A DNA stretch of 64,000 nt from SVFI01 sp964519385 (GTDB lineage Bacteria; Bacillota; Clostridia; Lachnospirales; Lachnospiraceae): NCBI GenBank assembly GCA_964519385.1, contig CAZFLR010000004.1:1-64000 (forward strand), given 5' to 3'. How positions within the stretch are numbered: position 1 is the first letter of the stretch; each line of letters opens with the position of its first letter. The translations under genes and the position numbers were made by a program. The notes under the pieces were generated by a model. That model was not told the DNA's origin. It ran no database searches and was given only the letters and a program-made list of their open reading frames with translations. Shown here one piece after another: positions 24,860-34,208 of this stretch.

Positions 24860-27154
24860 CTATCCTCTCACAATGTGAAGTGTATATATTCTCACCGCGC
24901 CGTTTTCTGCCGTACAGGTTATCTGAATTGTATTCTCTCCGCGGTCCAGCTTTACCTGACCGGTTCCTTCCACCCGTGTCGTCTGTGCAACGGCTGTTGC
25001 ACTGATATTTACTTTCTTAATTTTTTTCGGCACTGACAGATCATAGCTTTCCGTTTCCGGATGGAATATCGGTGTAAGCTGCTGTCCTTCAATTTCAAGC
25101 GTCGCAAGATAATTGTTCGGATTGGTATTGCTGATTGGTTTCGCACAGGCTCCCTCCGGCATATTCTGATATACCGGTATATAAAATACCAGTCTGGTAT
25201 CTTCCTGCGAATAAGCCCTGCTCATCTTGACCGCTTCACTCTCTGCCGCCTGAATATTCGTCATATACTGATGTCTATACAGACCGTTTTTCTTATTCAC
25301 CACGTTAAACTTCTGGAAATACAGGGTGTTTTGTCCAACCTTAACGTATTTCATAGCCACGTACTGCGCACCTCCAAGCAGTGCTTTGTAACGCGTATTC
25401 CACGGTCTGCCGTAATTCGTACTTCCGGCCGACTGCATGGATGCGTATTTAAGTCCCTGCACCACAGGCGAATTCCCGCCGCTTGCATAGGCACCGATAT
25501 TGTAATAGTTAAAAATATTCTCGTAGCCTGCCACGGTTCCGGAAACACTTCCGCTGGTTCCTTTACCCTGTTCCTGATAGCATCTCGCTGCCAGATGGTA
25601 CGGACTTACCCCGACCTTTTTACCGACATTTATAAAAGTAGCCGCATATCCTCTCTGCTTTCCGTCAGGCTCCGTATATTTACCACTCATAAACGAGCCA
25701 CTGAGCAGTCTTCTGACACCCTGTCTGTTCTGATATTCTTCATACTCCAGTGACTCAAACTGAAAAATCGTTGTCTCAGTCAGGAAATTGCGGGGATCCA
25801 GATAATAGCTGATAATCTCCTTTGAGGCTGCAACCCAGGCACCTCCGTCAAAAGTATACCACTGATTCGTCTTTAAATTATACGCTGTCTTCTCCGTGGA
25901 TTTCCATGAAACAATCGCATTTTTGGAAACAAGGTTCGCTCCAACCCTGCTCTCCGCCGTAACAACATCATCCCATACAAGTCCCGTCTGCACTGCCCGG
26001 AACTCCCACTCGGGATGCGTTTTATGTAAACTCCTAAGGGCATCCTTATAGCTTTCAGGGAACCCCTGCTGTGTCATATAGCTTTCAAAATCTGTATCCC
26101 GTGAGACATCAATCTCACCGTCATCCTTTTCGTTATCAGCTTCTGCCCCGGTCTCCTCTGTCACCCTGACAAAATCGCTGCGGATATAACCGGACTTATT
26201 CTTTCCCTCGTAGGTAAATGATACCTTATACCATATATAACCGTCTGAAGCCTTCTTCTCACTTTTTATCGTGAGCTGCTGTCCCTTATTAAGCTGGCAG
26301 ACAACCGCACCACTGACAGCCTTTTTTCTGACACGAACGTAGTCCCCTGTCAAAACTCCCTTCCTGACAGAAGCTGTCTGCTGCGTCTCATCCTCTTTTC
26401 CGGAATCCGTCTGCTGTGAAGAATCCGACTTATTGCCGTCTGACCCTCCCCCTGCGATTTGGCTGACATCAATCTCAACTGTACCGTTTTGCGCTGCCGT
26501 ATTATCCGCCGGGACCGATGTTCCTGATGCAGACTGCGACTCCGTCTTTTTTATGAAATCAGACCGAATCCAGCCTTTCTGTGTACTTCCGTTAAGTTGA
26601 AAGGAAATATAATACCATACTTTTCCGTCGGAGCCGGTTGCCGATTTGCTAACCGTCACCGCAGCCCCTTTGGTAACCATACCCACAACATTTCCGGAAA
26701 CCGCCTTCTTTCGGACATTGACATTCGTTGCCGTCACGGTTCCCTTCCACTTGCTGCCTGACGCAGTTGTGGTCTGGGTTTCGGTTGTGGTCTGCGTACT
26801 TCCTGCATCCGTCGCAGACGAATCCGGAGCCTGCGTTGTTTCCGCAGCTTTATAGTTTACATAATTATTTATTATGTACCCTTTGTATTCCTTGCCGTTT
26901 TTTGTGAAGGTAACCGCATACCAGATATTTCCGGCAGAGTCTTTCTTTGTTCCGGTCACTACAAGCACATCTCCGCTCGAAAGGGAGGTAAGCCGTCCGG
27001 ACATCGTTCCCGCATCACTGCGCACATTCACATTATTTCCTTTGACAGTTCCCGTGCCTGTCTCCGCCGAGGACTTAGTTGTCATGAAAAAAAGGCTCAT
27101 CCATAACAGTGCAAAAACAAAAAAACACTGCTTTATCATCCGGTATCGTTTCAT
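24860..27154 (-). CDS. Secreted SH3b-repeat cell-wall hydrolase, glucosaminidase type
   Basis: 764 residues. A signal peptide (about 1-30) is followed by three bacterial SH3 repeats (about 36-85, 135-200, 262-330; each VNVR/YVRVR…GYI), separated by low-complexity Thr/Ser/Gln linkers. The catalytic region (about 355-690: DFESYMTQQGFPESYKDALR, then YHLAARCYQEQGKG and YNIGAYASGG) matches endo-beta-N-acetylglucosaminidase-like autolysins. A C-terminal cadherin-like beta-sandwich (NYLATLEIEGQQLTPIFHPE to the end) resembles one in the next gene. The conserved Glu in the YQEQGKG segment is the likely catalytic acid. A promoter lies 67 bases upstream. Confidence 0.87.
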   Translation of the reverse strand: MKRYRMIKQCFFVFALLWMSLFFMTTKSSAETGTGTVKGNNVNVRSDAGTMSGRLTSLSSGDVLVVTGTKKDSAGNIWYAVTFTKNGKEYKGYIINNYVNYKAAETTQAPDSSATDAGSTQTTTETQTTTASGSKWKGTVTATNVNVRKKAVSGNVVGMVTKGAAVTVSKSATGSDGKVWYYISFQLNGSTQKGWIRSDFIKKTESQSASGTSVPADNTAAQNGTVEIDVSQIAGGGSDGNKSDSSQQTDSGKEDETQQTASVRKGVLTGDYVRVRKKAVSGAVVCQLNKGQQLTIKSEKKASDGYIWYKVSFTYEGKNKSGYIRSDFVRVTEETGAEADNEKDDGEIDVSRDTDFESYMTQQGFPESYKDALRSLHKTHPEWEFRAVQTGLVWDDVVTAESRVGANLVSKNAIVSWKSTEKTAYNLKTNQWYTFDGGAWVAASKEIISYYLDPRNFLTETTIFQFESLEYEEYQNRQGVRRLLSGSFMSGKYTEPDGKQRGYAATFINVGKKVGVSPYHLAARCYQEQGKGTSGSVSGTVAGYENIFNYYNIGAYASGGNSPVVQGLKYASMQSAGSTNYGRPWNTRYKALLGGAQYVAMKYVKVGQNTLYFQKFNVVNKKNGLYRHQYMTNIQAAESEAVKMSRAYSQEDTRLVFYIPVYQNMPEGACAKPISNTNPNNYLATLEIEGQQLTPIFHPETESYDLSVPKKIKKVNISATAVAQTTRVEGTGQVKLDRGENTIQITCTAENGAVRIYTLHIVRG

Positions 27155-27220
27155 TTCGTATTCCTATCTTCTTTCTCTTACGCATTTTTCTCCCATATAA
27201 GAAGAAAATAATCCATAATC

Positions 27221-27249
27221 ATCATACTATTCTCTCTATGTCACGTCAA
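27221..27249 (-). promoter_or_regulatory. Promoter of the cell-surface operon
   Basis: Minus strand: TTGACG (27244-27249), 17-base spacer, TATGAT (27221-27226). It drives the SH3/glucosaminidase gene, the cohesin-like gene and perhaps clpC. Confidence 0.7.
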
Positions 27250-27310
27250 CCCAAATATAGTGTTTGTTTATTGTAATTTAAGGTTTTAAAGCTAGATATT
27301 GTGTTTCCGC

Positions 27311-27346
27311 AAAAAAAGGAAGCTACGCACAGGGCGTAGCTTCCTT
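27311..27346 (-). terminator. Terminator of the pur operon
   Basis: Stem AAGGAAGCTACGC / GCGTAGCTTCCTT with a short loop, then seven T on the minus strand. It begins 10 bases after the purD stop. Confidence 0.95.
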
Positions 27347-27356
27347 TGGTCTGTCT

Positions 27357-28628
27357 TTATGCTTCATCAATCGCTTTTCCGATATCATTTCTCATATACT
27401 TGTTTTCAAATGATACCCAGTGCGTTGCTTCATATGCTTTCTTTCTCGCTTCTTTCAAATCGCTGCCTTTTGCCGTAACACCAAGTACACGGCCTCCGTT
27501 TGTCACGATTGTGTTATCTTTCAGGGCTGTTCCCGCGTGGAAACAGAAATAATCCTCTTTTCCCTCAAACGCATCGAGTCCGCCAATCGGAAATCCCTTT
27601 TCATAAGAAACCGGATAACCTTCCGATGCAAGAACCACACAGACTGCAGCATTGTCCTCAAACTCAACCTCCAGACGGTCAAGGGTTCCATCGATACAGG
27701 CCTCAAACACATCAATGATATCGTTCTTCAGACGCGGAAGAACAACCTGAGCCTCCGGGTCACCGAAACGCGCATTATATTCAAGCACCTTTGGGCCCTT
27801 CGGTGTCAGCATAAGTCCGAAGAAAATAACTCCCTTAAATTCTCTTCCTTCTGCCTTCATGGCATCCACGGTTTTTTGGAAAATATACTTATGGCAGAAT
27901 TCATCCACCTCAGCAGTGTAGAACGGTGAAGGTGAAAATGTACCCATTCCTCCTGTATTTAATCCCTGATCTCCGTCCTTCGCGCGCTTGTGGTCCTGTG
28001 CCGAGGACATAATCCGGATGGTATTTCCGTCTACAAAGGAAAGAACCGAAACTTCACGGCCTGTCATAAATTCTTCCACAACCATACGGTTCCCGGCTGT
28101 TCCGAATTTCTTATCCTCCATAATTTCTTTTACACCTGCAACTGCCTCTTCCTTGGTGTTACAGATTAAAACTCCCTTTCCGAGTGCAAGTCCGTCTGCC
28201 TTTAAGACAACCGGATAATCACTGGTTTCAAGATAGGCAAGTGCTTTTTTCGGATCATCAAAAGTCTCATAAGCAGCCGTAGGAATGTCATATTTTTTCA
28301 TCAGGTCTTTGGAAAATGCCTTACTTCCTTCCAGAATCGCAGCATTTTTTCTCGGTCCGAAGGTACGGATGCCTGCTGCCTCCAGCTCATCCACAAGTCC
28401 GCCCACCAGCGGATCATCCATTCCTACCACGCAAAGATCAATTTCTTTTTCCCGGGCAAATGCAACAATCTTATCAAATTCCATTGCACCAATCGGAACA
28501 CATTCTGCAATCTGACCGATTCCGGCGTTTCCCGGTGCGCAATAAATCTTGTCTACTCTTGAGCTCTTTGCAACACTTGTCGCAATCGCATGCTCACGTC
28601 CGCCGCTACCTATGATCAATACTTTCAT
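27357..28628 (-). CDS. purD: Phosphoribosylamine-glycine ligase PurD
   Basis: 423 residues. ATP-grasp enzyme joining glycine to phosphoribosylamine in purine synthesis. Signatures are MKVLIIGSGGREHAIA at the start, KADGLALGKGVLIC in the ATP-grasp, and FGDPEAQVVLPRL (the PurD signature) near 290. The last gene of purE-purM-purN-purD; its ATG is directly at the purN stop. Confidence 0.97.
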   Translation of the reverse strand: MKVLIIGSGGREHAIATSVAKSSRVDKIYCAPGNAGIGQIAECVPIGAMEFDKIVAFAREKEIDLCVVGMDDPLVGGLVDELEAAGIRTFGPRKNAAILEGSKAFSKDLMKKYDIPTAAYETFDDPKKALAYLETSDYPVVLKADGLALGKGVLICNTKEEAVAGVKEIMEDKKFGTAGNRMVVEEFMTGREVSVLSFVDGNTIRIMSSAQDHKRAKDGDQGLNTGGMGTFSPSPFYTAEVDEFCHKYIFQKTVDAMKAEGREFKGVIFFGLMLTPKGPKVLEYNARFGDPEAQVVLPRLKNDIIDVFEACIDGTLDRLEVEFEDNAAVCVVLASEGYPVSYEKGFPIGGLDAFEGKEDYFCFHAGTALKDNTIVTNGGRVLGVTAKGSDLKEARKKAYEATHWVSFENKYMRNDIGKAIDEA

Positions 28629-29240
28629 CTATCTGTCTCCTCCTATTTTTATCCTACTGTTTGCAATCGCATCAATCGCCTGCGGTAAAATCACCCACTC
28701 TGCCTCTTCCATAACACGCTGCTGTAAATCCTTTGGAGAATCACCTTCTCTGACCTCCACAGCCTTTTGACAGATAATCGGTCCCGTATCTGTTCCATCG
28801 TCCACAAAATGCACCGTGGCACCTGTCACTTTTACACCGCGCGCAAGGGCAGCCTCGTGAACCTTCAGCCCGTAATAGCCTTTTCCGCAAAATGACGGAA
28901 TGAGGGACGGATGAATGTTGATAATTCGATTTTTAAAATCAGAAACCATCTGCGGCGGAATATTTACCAAAAATCCCGCCAGCACCACAAGATCCGGAGA
29001 AAAGCTGTGTACTCCGTCAAGAAGTGCCTCGTTAAACAGCTCCCTTGTTTCATAATTCTTCGGCGAAATGCAAAGTGCCGGAATATTCGCGGATTTAGCT
29101 CTTTCCAGCGCATACGCACCCGGATTATTACTAATCACACCGACAATCTCCGTATTGGTGATACTTCCATTATCCACCGCGTCTAAAATCGCCTGGAGAT
29201 TCGTTCCGCCACCGCTGACACAAACTACAACTTTTAGCAT
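28629..29240 (-). CDS. purN: Phosphoribosylglycinamide formyltransferase PurN
   Basis: 203 residues, folate-dependent GAR transformylase. It starts with VVCVSGGGTNLQAILDA, has the catalytic triad context INIHPSLIPSF (Asn-His) and the Asp in VHFVDDGTDTGPII. The start overlaps the purM stop by seven bases, with GGAG upstream. The usual neighbours purF, purL and purH are not here. Confidence 0.96.
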   Translation of the reverse strand: MLKVVVCVSGGGTNLQAILDAVDNGSITNTEIVGVISNNPGAYALERAKSANIPALCISPKNYETRELFNEALLDGVHSFSPDLVVLAGFLVNIPPQMVSDFKNRIINIHPSLIPSFCGKGYYGLKVHEAALARGVKVTGATVHFVDDGTDTGPIICQKAVEVREGDSPKDLQQRVMEEAEWVILPQAIDAIANSRIKIGGDR

Positions 29241-30271
29241 AAGGTAACTCCTTTTTCACCGTCTTCAATACTACCGACAACATAAGGTACATCACCTGCT
29301 GCACGGATTGCTTCCATAGTCTTATCCACATCGTCCGGCTGAACGGCAACAATCATTCCAAGTCCCATATTAAAGGTGTTGTACATCATATCCTCTTCAA
29401 TGTTGCCTTTTTTCTGCAAAAGTCCGAAAATAGGCGGAACCTGATAGCTGTCCTTCTTCACAACCGCGTGCTTACCCTCAGGAAGCATACGCGGAATATT
29501 TTCCTGGAAACCGCCGCCTGTAATATGCGAACATGCCTTCACAGTCACGCCGCTTTCTTTGATGGATTTGAGTGCTTTGACATAAATTCTGGTCGGAGCA
29601 ATCAAAGCCTCTCCAAGCGTTGTTCCGAGCTCCTCATAATATGTACCGAGTCCTTCTTTTGTCATCTCAGCTTCAAACACTTTTCTCACCAGAGAAAATC
29701 CGTTGCTGTGAACACCGGAGGAAGCCATTCCGATCAGAACATCTCCCGCCTTTAAATTTTCACCCGTGATGATATCTTTTCTGTCAACCACACCAACAGC
29801 AAAGCCTGCCAAATCATAATCATCCTCCGGCATAAGTCCCGGATGTTCTGCCGTCTCACCGCCAATCAGGGCACAGCCTGACTGCTTACAACCCTCGGCA
29901 ACGCCGCTTACAATCGTAGCAATCTTCTCCGGGAAATTCTTGCCACATGCAATATAATCAAGGAAAAACAGTGGTTCTCCTCCTGCACATGCAACGTCAT
30001 TCACACACATCGCCACCGCGTCAATCCCGATGGTATCATGCTTGTCCATAATAAACGCAAGCTTAACCTTTGTTCCGCATCCGTCCGTACCCGAAAGAAG
30101 AACCGGATCCTCCATATCTTTGATAGCTGCAAGGGAAAAAGCTCCTGAAAAACCGCCGAGACCTCCGAGCACTTCCGGACGCATTGTCTCTTTTACATGT
30201 TTTTTCATCAATTCCACTGACTTGTATCCGGCTTCAATATCCACGCCGGCGTTTTTGTAATCCATCTGCAT
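29234..30271 (-). CDS. purM: Phosphoribosylformylglycinamidine cyclo-ligase PurM
   Basis: 345 residues. AIR synthetase; motifs include DYKNAGVDIEAGY at the start, LSGTDGCGTKVKLA, DAVAMCVNDVACAGGEPLFFLDY, GGETAEHPGLM and HITGGGFQENIPRML. The longest frame begins at 30334, inside purE. The start at 30271 (MQMDYKNAG) is chosen because GCGAGGATAAGAAC precedes it, with AGGA about eight bases away. Confidence 0.96.
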   Translation of the reverse strand: MQMDYKNAGVDIEAGYKSVELMKKHVKETMRPEVLGGLGGFSGAFSLAAIKDMEDPVLLSGTDGCGTKVKLAFIMDKHDTIGIDAVAMCVNDVACAGGEPLFFLDYIACGKNFPEKIATIVSGVAEGCKQSGCALIGGETAEHPGLMPEDDYDLAGFAVGVVDRKDIITGENLKAGDVLIGMASSGVHSNGFSLVRKVFEAEMTKEGLGTYYEELGTTLGEALIAPTRIYVKALKSIKESGVTVKACSHITGGGFQENIPRMLPEGKHAVVKKDSYQVPPIFGLLQKKGNIEEDMMYNTFNMGLGMIVAVQPDDVDKTMEAIRAAGDVPYVVGSIEDGEKGVTLC

Positions 30272-30290
30272 GTTCTTATCCTCGCTTTTC

Positions 30291-30797
30291 TTATTTGGTG
30301 TAGTTTTTATATCCGACTTCCTGAAGATGTGCATCTTTTTTCTGCACCTCGTTTTTCATGTTTTCAGAATAGTCTTTTAATTTTGCCAAAAGTTCTGCAT
30401 CCGAAGTTGCAAGAATCTTAGCTGCCAGAAGTCCGGCATTCGCTCCGCCGTTGATAGCAACCGTTGCAACCGGGATACCGGAAGGCATCTGTACGATGGA
30501 ATAGAGAGAATCCCTTCCGCCCAGTGATGTCGTATGCATCGGAATACCGATGACCGGCATCGGGAAAATCGCTGCACACATACCCGGCAAATGTGCTGCC
30601 ATTCCTGCTCCTGCTATAATCACCTTAAAACCTTTGTCCTCCGCACTCTTCGCATACTCAAAAAAAACATCCGGTTCTCTGTGTGCAGAAATAATCGTCA
30701 TTTCATAAGAAATTCCAAGCTTCTCCAAAATATCTGCTGCCTTGCTCATTACAGGCATATCTGAATCTGAGCCCATCACAATACCAACTTGTGCCAT
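30291..30797 (-). CDS. purE: N5-carboxyaminoimidazole ribonucleotide mutase PurE (class I)
   Basis: 168 residues. The family's nucleotide-binding signature GIVMGSDSDMPVM is at the N-terminus, SAHREPD at about 40-46 and IAGAGMAAHLPGM further on, with the conserved P-V-I-G-I-P block. Class I enzymes use N5-CAIR, made by PurK, which is not in the window. First gene of the operon. RBS AAGGAGG. Confidence 0.96.
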   Translation of the reverse strand: MAQVGIVMGSDSDMPVMSKAADILEKLGISYEMTIISAHREPDVFFEYAKSAEDKGFKVIIAGAGMAAHLPGMCAAIFPMPVIGIPMHTTSLGGRDSLYSIVQMPSGIPVATVAINGGANAGLLAAKILATSDAELLAKLKDYSENMKNEVQKKDAHLQEVGYKNYTK

Positions 30798-30819
30798 GAT
30801 TTATCCTCCTTATATTTAA

Positions 30820-30889
30820 GATGAATGCCCTCATTCATCCGTTTTCACATAATCACTAATAGTTTACAGAGTTCTTCCCCGAGCGTCAA
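30820..30889 (-). promoter_or_regulatory. Promoter and leader hairpin of the purEMND operon
   Basis: Minus strand: TTGACG (30884-30889), 17-base spacer, TAAACT (30861-30866). The transcript then carries a perfect hairpin GATGAATG-AGGG-CATTCATC (30820-30839) just before the purE ribosome binding site. The hairpin lacks a T-run. No purine riboswitch or PurR box is seen in the roughly 55-base leader. Confidence 0.75.
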
Positions 30890-30907
30890 CCCGATTTTTC
30901 AGCGTTT

Positions 30908-32965
30908 TTATTCTTCATCCAGTGCACGGTTAAGTTCCTCCGTCCCTAAAAGAACAAACCTTCCGTCCCGGATGATTTCAATTTTTTCACCGGATGCCCT
31001 TACTCCGTAAAGCGCGCCAAGCTCATCATACGGAATCGTAATGTCTGTGTGACACTGGAAATATGCTTTTTCAGGCTCTGTCTTGCGGAGCAGAGAAATC
31101 TCATTGTCTCTGGCTATGATTTCTTTTCCGTCCGCATTACAGACCGCCACATCCTCCGCATGTGAATAACAGGTATCCCCGACTGCAAAATGCGGACCTG
31201 TCTTTTCTGCTATCAAAATCGGAAGTCTGTCCTCTATTTGGTACCGTCTTCCCATCCTGTACGCCGTCGTATTGGTACCGATGGCAAACTCACCCATCGG
31301 AAGATACTCATGATGATACATCACGTTCTCCAAAATAAGCGATTTTCCTTCCTGCGAATCCTCAAAATTGGAACAGCCGTATTCTTTCATCAGGCCATCC
31401 TGAAAAACAATTTCGAGATCGCGATATTCAAAGTCTCTCAAATACACTTTGGAAACATGAAGTGTTCCGCAGGTTCCGGAAAGCTTCGGTGACGTAAACA
31501 CTTCACCCACCGGAATATTGACATCCGCCACGCAGTTTTCAAACTTTGTCTGTGCAGAGGCATCCGTCAACTCGGTTAACATAACTTTTAAATCCGTCCT
31601 GTTTCCGTTTGTTCCTTCAATTTTTACATATTCACAGGTATCAAGCGCATCGATAATCTTCTGCTGGATTGTTTCGTAGGTTTCATAATCCAGTGTGTTA
31701 AGCTTTATCGTCTCTGTCATGATTTCTTCATACGCGGAACCGATTTCCGGAATCGGAAATGCTATAATGGTAAAACTGCGTTCCTCGCCCGGAATATATT
31801 CATTTATCAGCCGGCCGAGCTGACCGTAATACCATGTCGATATCTCCTGCTGTTTTTTGGAAAGTCTGCACGCCTGCGGACATATCTGCGGAGTAAAAGG
31901 CTTTTCGCCAAACACCTCAACCCACGCCGGTCCCGCATGATAAGAAGAAAGCGTTTTATAATTTTCGTAAGCCTCCTTCTGCACCTCCAGACGACGATTC
32001 GCCATCTTTTTGTCCAGAAACAGTGCTTCGTCCTCCCTGTGATCATATTCATACTGCTTGTTCGGGCTTTCCGAATAAAAACCTCCCAGAGCTGTTCCGC
32101 GCTTGGTAAAAATACTGTGCGGAGTACGCATGATGGATGGCTGCAGACCCATTTTTTCAAAATTCTCTATCGCCACACGAATCATACGCTCGAAGCCAAT
32201 CGGATACACAATCTGGACCACCTTCTTTTTGGAGAGGTCCTTATTGCCTTTTTCAAAACCGATACTGTATCCTTCCGTATACGTGTCTGCCATTAAACGT
32301 ATCTGTTCCTCATCAGCCTGCGCAAGATATTCTGCGGTTTTTATCTGGTTTGCCGTAATATATTCACCGTATTTGTATAAATACTTCGTATCCCGAAGAT
32401 TTTCATTCATAATAATTTTGTAAGCAAAATCTTCTGCCGGGTCTACCTTTTCCCTCACACGCTGCATAGTCATATCTTCCGCATAATCATGCACAAAGAA
32501 ATATAAGGTTTCCGCGATTTGTTTTTGCTCCGGTTCCTTCCTGGTATCTTCATATGCATACACAAAGGAAGCGTACATTTCAAGGAAAAACTCCAGATGA
32601 ATCACCATTTCATAAAGCTTCTGTTCAAAAGCTGCCGGTATAAGGCTCCGCATCTGTGTATAAAGAAAACAGAGAAGCTGTCCGTACTCTTCTCCGAGAA
32701 GCCTCTGCGCCGTTGCCGGGTTCGCATAACTTTCCACGTATTGTTCCACGATAATATCTTCATACAGTTTTTCGTTAGCTTCTGCTAACTCTTCTTTGCT
32801 TTGGGTGAAATATTTTCCGTCACGGATTCCTTCATAGGTTCTGCATATCATTTCAAGAAATTCTGCCGTTGTTCTGAAATAATCAAGGTACGGCATCGGA
32901 AGACCTTCCTCGTCGCCGATTTCCAACAGTCTTTCCTTCGCTAATTCATAGCGTTCTTTTATCAT
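30908..32965 (-). CDS. M29-family aminopeptidase with an extra N-terminal domain
   Basis: 685 residues, against about 410 for ordinary M29 (AmpS/PepS) enzymes. Residues 1 to about 240 are a helical, acidic domain not found in the standard family; the peptidase part is about 245-685. M29 landmarks are present: VADVNIPVGEVFTSPKLSG (metal-ligand Glu), EYLPMGEFAIGTNT, and GPHFAVGDTCYSHAEDVAV (His and Asp ligands). It should cleave N-terminal residues with a dinuclear metal site. It overlaps the preceding small membrane gene by four bases (TGA in ATGA). Probably the last gene of the pyrE operon. Confidence 0.85.
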   Translation of the reverse strand: MIKERYELAKERLLEIGDEEGLPMPYLDYFRTTAEFLEMICRTYEGIRDGKYFTQSKEELAEANEKLYEDIIVEQYVESYANPATAQRLLGEEYGQLLCFLYTQMRSLIPAAFEQKLYEMVIHLEFFLEMYASFVYAYEDTRKEPEQKQIAETLYFFVHDYAEDMTMQRVREKVDPAEDFAYKIIMNENLRDTKYLYKYGEYITANQIKTAEYLAQADEEQIRLMADTYTEGYSIGFEKGNKDLSKKKVVQIVYPIGFERMIRVAIENFEKMGLQPSIMRTPHSIFTKRGTALGGFYSESPNKQYEYDHREDEALFLDKKMANRRLEVQKEAYENYKTLSSYHAGPAWVEVFGEKPFTPQICPQACRLSKKQQEISTWYYGQLGRLINEYIPGEERSFTIIAFPIPEIGSAYEEIMTETIKLNTLDYETYETIQQKIIDALDTCEYVKIEGTNGNRTDLKVMLTELTDASAQTKFENCVADVNIPVGEVFTSPKLSGTCGTLHVSKVYLRDFEYRDLEIVFQDGLMKEYGCSNFEDSQEGKSLILENVMYHHEYLPMGEFAIGTNTTAYRMGRRYQIEDRLPILIAEKTGPHFAVGDTCYSHAEDVAVCNADGKEIIARDNEISLLRKTEPEKAYFQCHTDITIPYDELGALYGVRASGEKIEIIRDGRFVLLGTEELNRALDEE

Positions 32966-33291
32966 AGTCCAAACACTCCTATATACAAAATAAATGCAAT
33001 TGCAATAACGGCAATGCCATTAAGTAGAATACCCATATTCGGAAAGAAATAAAAGCGATCCTTTTCAATCCGTGATATAATTCCGAGCACAAGACCCGTC
33101 AATGCAAAAACAAGCGCGAGAATCACAGCACATGCCAGCCGGGCGGTCGCTGCACCATCCAGCTTAAACGCAGAAAATACTGCCAGTCCGATTGCTCCGT
33201 CTGACAGTATTCCGAGAATAGTTGACATAATTCCACGCTGAGGATGACTTTTGTTTGTGAACATATAATTCTTTTTTATCAGATTCCACAT
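32962..33291 (-). CDS. Small membrane protein with three helices, unknown
   Basis: 109 residues starting MWNLIKKNYMFTNKSH, then three predicted transmembrane helices (about 21-42, 48-70, 82-107). The longest frame reaches 33381, but AAAGGA lies 10 bases before ATG 33291 and the longer version would cover the preceding small gene. It overlaps the M29 peptidase start in ATGA, so the two are coupled. No family recognised; the pairing suggests a membrane partner of the peptidase, which is inference. Confidence 0.75.
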   Translation of the reverse strand: MWNLIKKNYMFTNKSHPQRGIMSTILGILSDGAIGLAVFSAFKLDGAATARLACAVILALVFALTGLVLGIISRIEKDRFYFFPNMGILLNGIAVIAIAFILYIGVFGL

Positions 33292-33310
33292 ACAGTCAAA
33301 AGTCCTTTCT

Positions 33311-33463
33311 TTAGAACATAATCTTTGATTTTCCGGCGAGCAGCTTTGCTCCTGAAATAATGAGAAGAACACCACCTGCAACTCCCGCTACGATTGCGAC
33401 AATACCAAGTGTGATATTCAATGCGCCGCCACCTGACATTGTTTTATAAATCTTTTCCTCCAT
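33311..33463 (-). CDS. 50-residue single-helix membrane protein
   Basis: Translating between pyrE and the next gene gives MEEKIYKTMSGGGALNITLG, then a hydrophobic helix IVAIVAGVAGGVLLIISGAK and LLAGKSKIMF. A strong AAAGGAG lies seven bases before the ATG at 33463. The glycine-rich helix and short cytoplasmic ends suit a tail- or signal-anchored micropeptide. It is spaced 23 bases from the pyrE stop side and 19 bases from the next gene, so it belongs to the same operon. Confidence 0.75.
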   Translation of the reverse strand: MEEKIYKTMSGGGALNITLGIVAIVAGVAGGVLLIISGAKLLAGKSKIMF

Positions 33464-33485
33464 ATGACACTCCTTTCTTCACGAC

Positions 33486-34166
33486 CTATTTTTCTGCGCC
33501 ATACTGCTCATAATATGCATCAATGGATGCTTTCAGGGCATCATCAATATAAACCTTTCCGTTGTACGGTTTATTATACAGATATTCTGTCACATCTGTC
33601 ATTGAAACAATGGCTGCTGTCTCAAATCCATACAACTCTCTGATTTCTTCCAGGGCACTCTTATTGCCTTTTCCCTTCTCCATACGGTTGAGGGAGACCA
33701 TAAGTCCCACTATTGTAACATTCGCAGCACCTCTTACCTTAGGCACTGTCTCTTCCATGGACTTTCCGGATGTAGTCACATCTTCAATCATAACTACTCT
33801 GTCGCCGTCCTTTAAGGCACTTCCTAAAAAGCTCCCCTTGTCCGCACCGTGATCCTTTTCTTCCTTGCGGTCAGAGCAATAACGGATTTCTTTGCCATAA
33901 AGCTTGCTGTAAGCAACTGCGGTAACGACACTAATCGGAATACCTTTATAAGCAGGTCCGAACAAAACATCAAAATCATCGCCGTATGTCTCATGGATTG
34001 CCTTCGCATAATATTCACCGAGACGCATTAACTGTGAACCTGTCACATATCCGCCCGCATTCATAAAAAACGGAGATTTACGTCCGCTCTTTAATGTAAA
34101 ATCACCAAATTTAAGTACATTTGAATCCACCATGAACTCTATAAATTCCTGCTTATACTGTTCCAT
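33486..34166 (-). CDS. pyrE: Orotate phosphoribosyltransferase PyrE
   Basis: 226 residues. Converts orotate and PRPP to OMP. Motifs are LKFGDFTLKSGRKSPFFMNAG, FGPAYKGIPISVVTAVAY, KDGDRVVMIEDVTTSGKS (the PRPP-binding loop). The longest frame begins at 34190; ATG 34166 is preferred because AGGAGG is eleven bases upstream, within the predicted transcript. pyrF, the next step, lies in another operon about 5 kb away. Confidence 0.96.
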   Translation of the reverse strand: MEQYKQEFIEFMVDSNVLKFGDFTLKSGRKSPFFMNAGGYVTGSQLMRLGEYYAKAIHETYGDDFDVLFGPAYKGIPISVVTAVAYSKLYGKEIRYCSDRKEEKDHGADKGSFLGSALKDGDRVVMIEDVTTSGKSMEETVPKVRGAANVTIVGLMVSLNRMEKGKGNKSALEEIRELYGFETAAIVSMTDVTEYLYNKPYNGKVYIDDALKASIDAYYEQYGAEK

Positions 34167-34208
34167 GTTATTAAAACCTCCTGTAATCATTAAACAAATA
34201 TCTTACTC

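Noticed and set aside
30798..30907. Purine riboswitch before purE
   Set aside because: The leader is about 55 bases and holds only one simple hairpin; the conserved three-way junction is absent.
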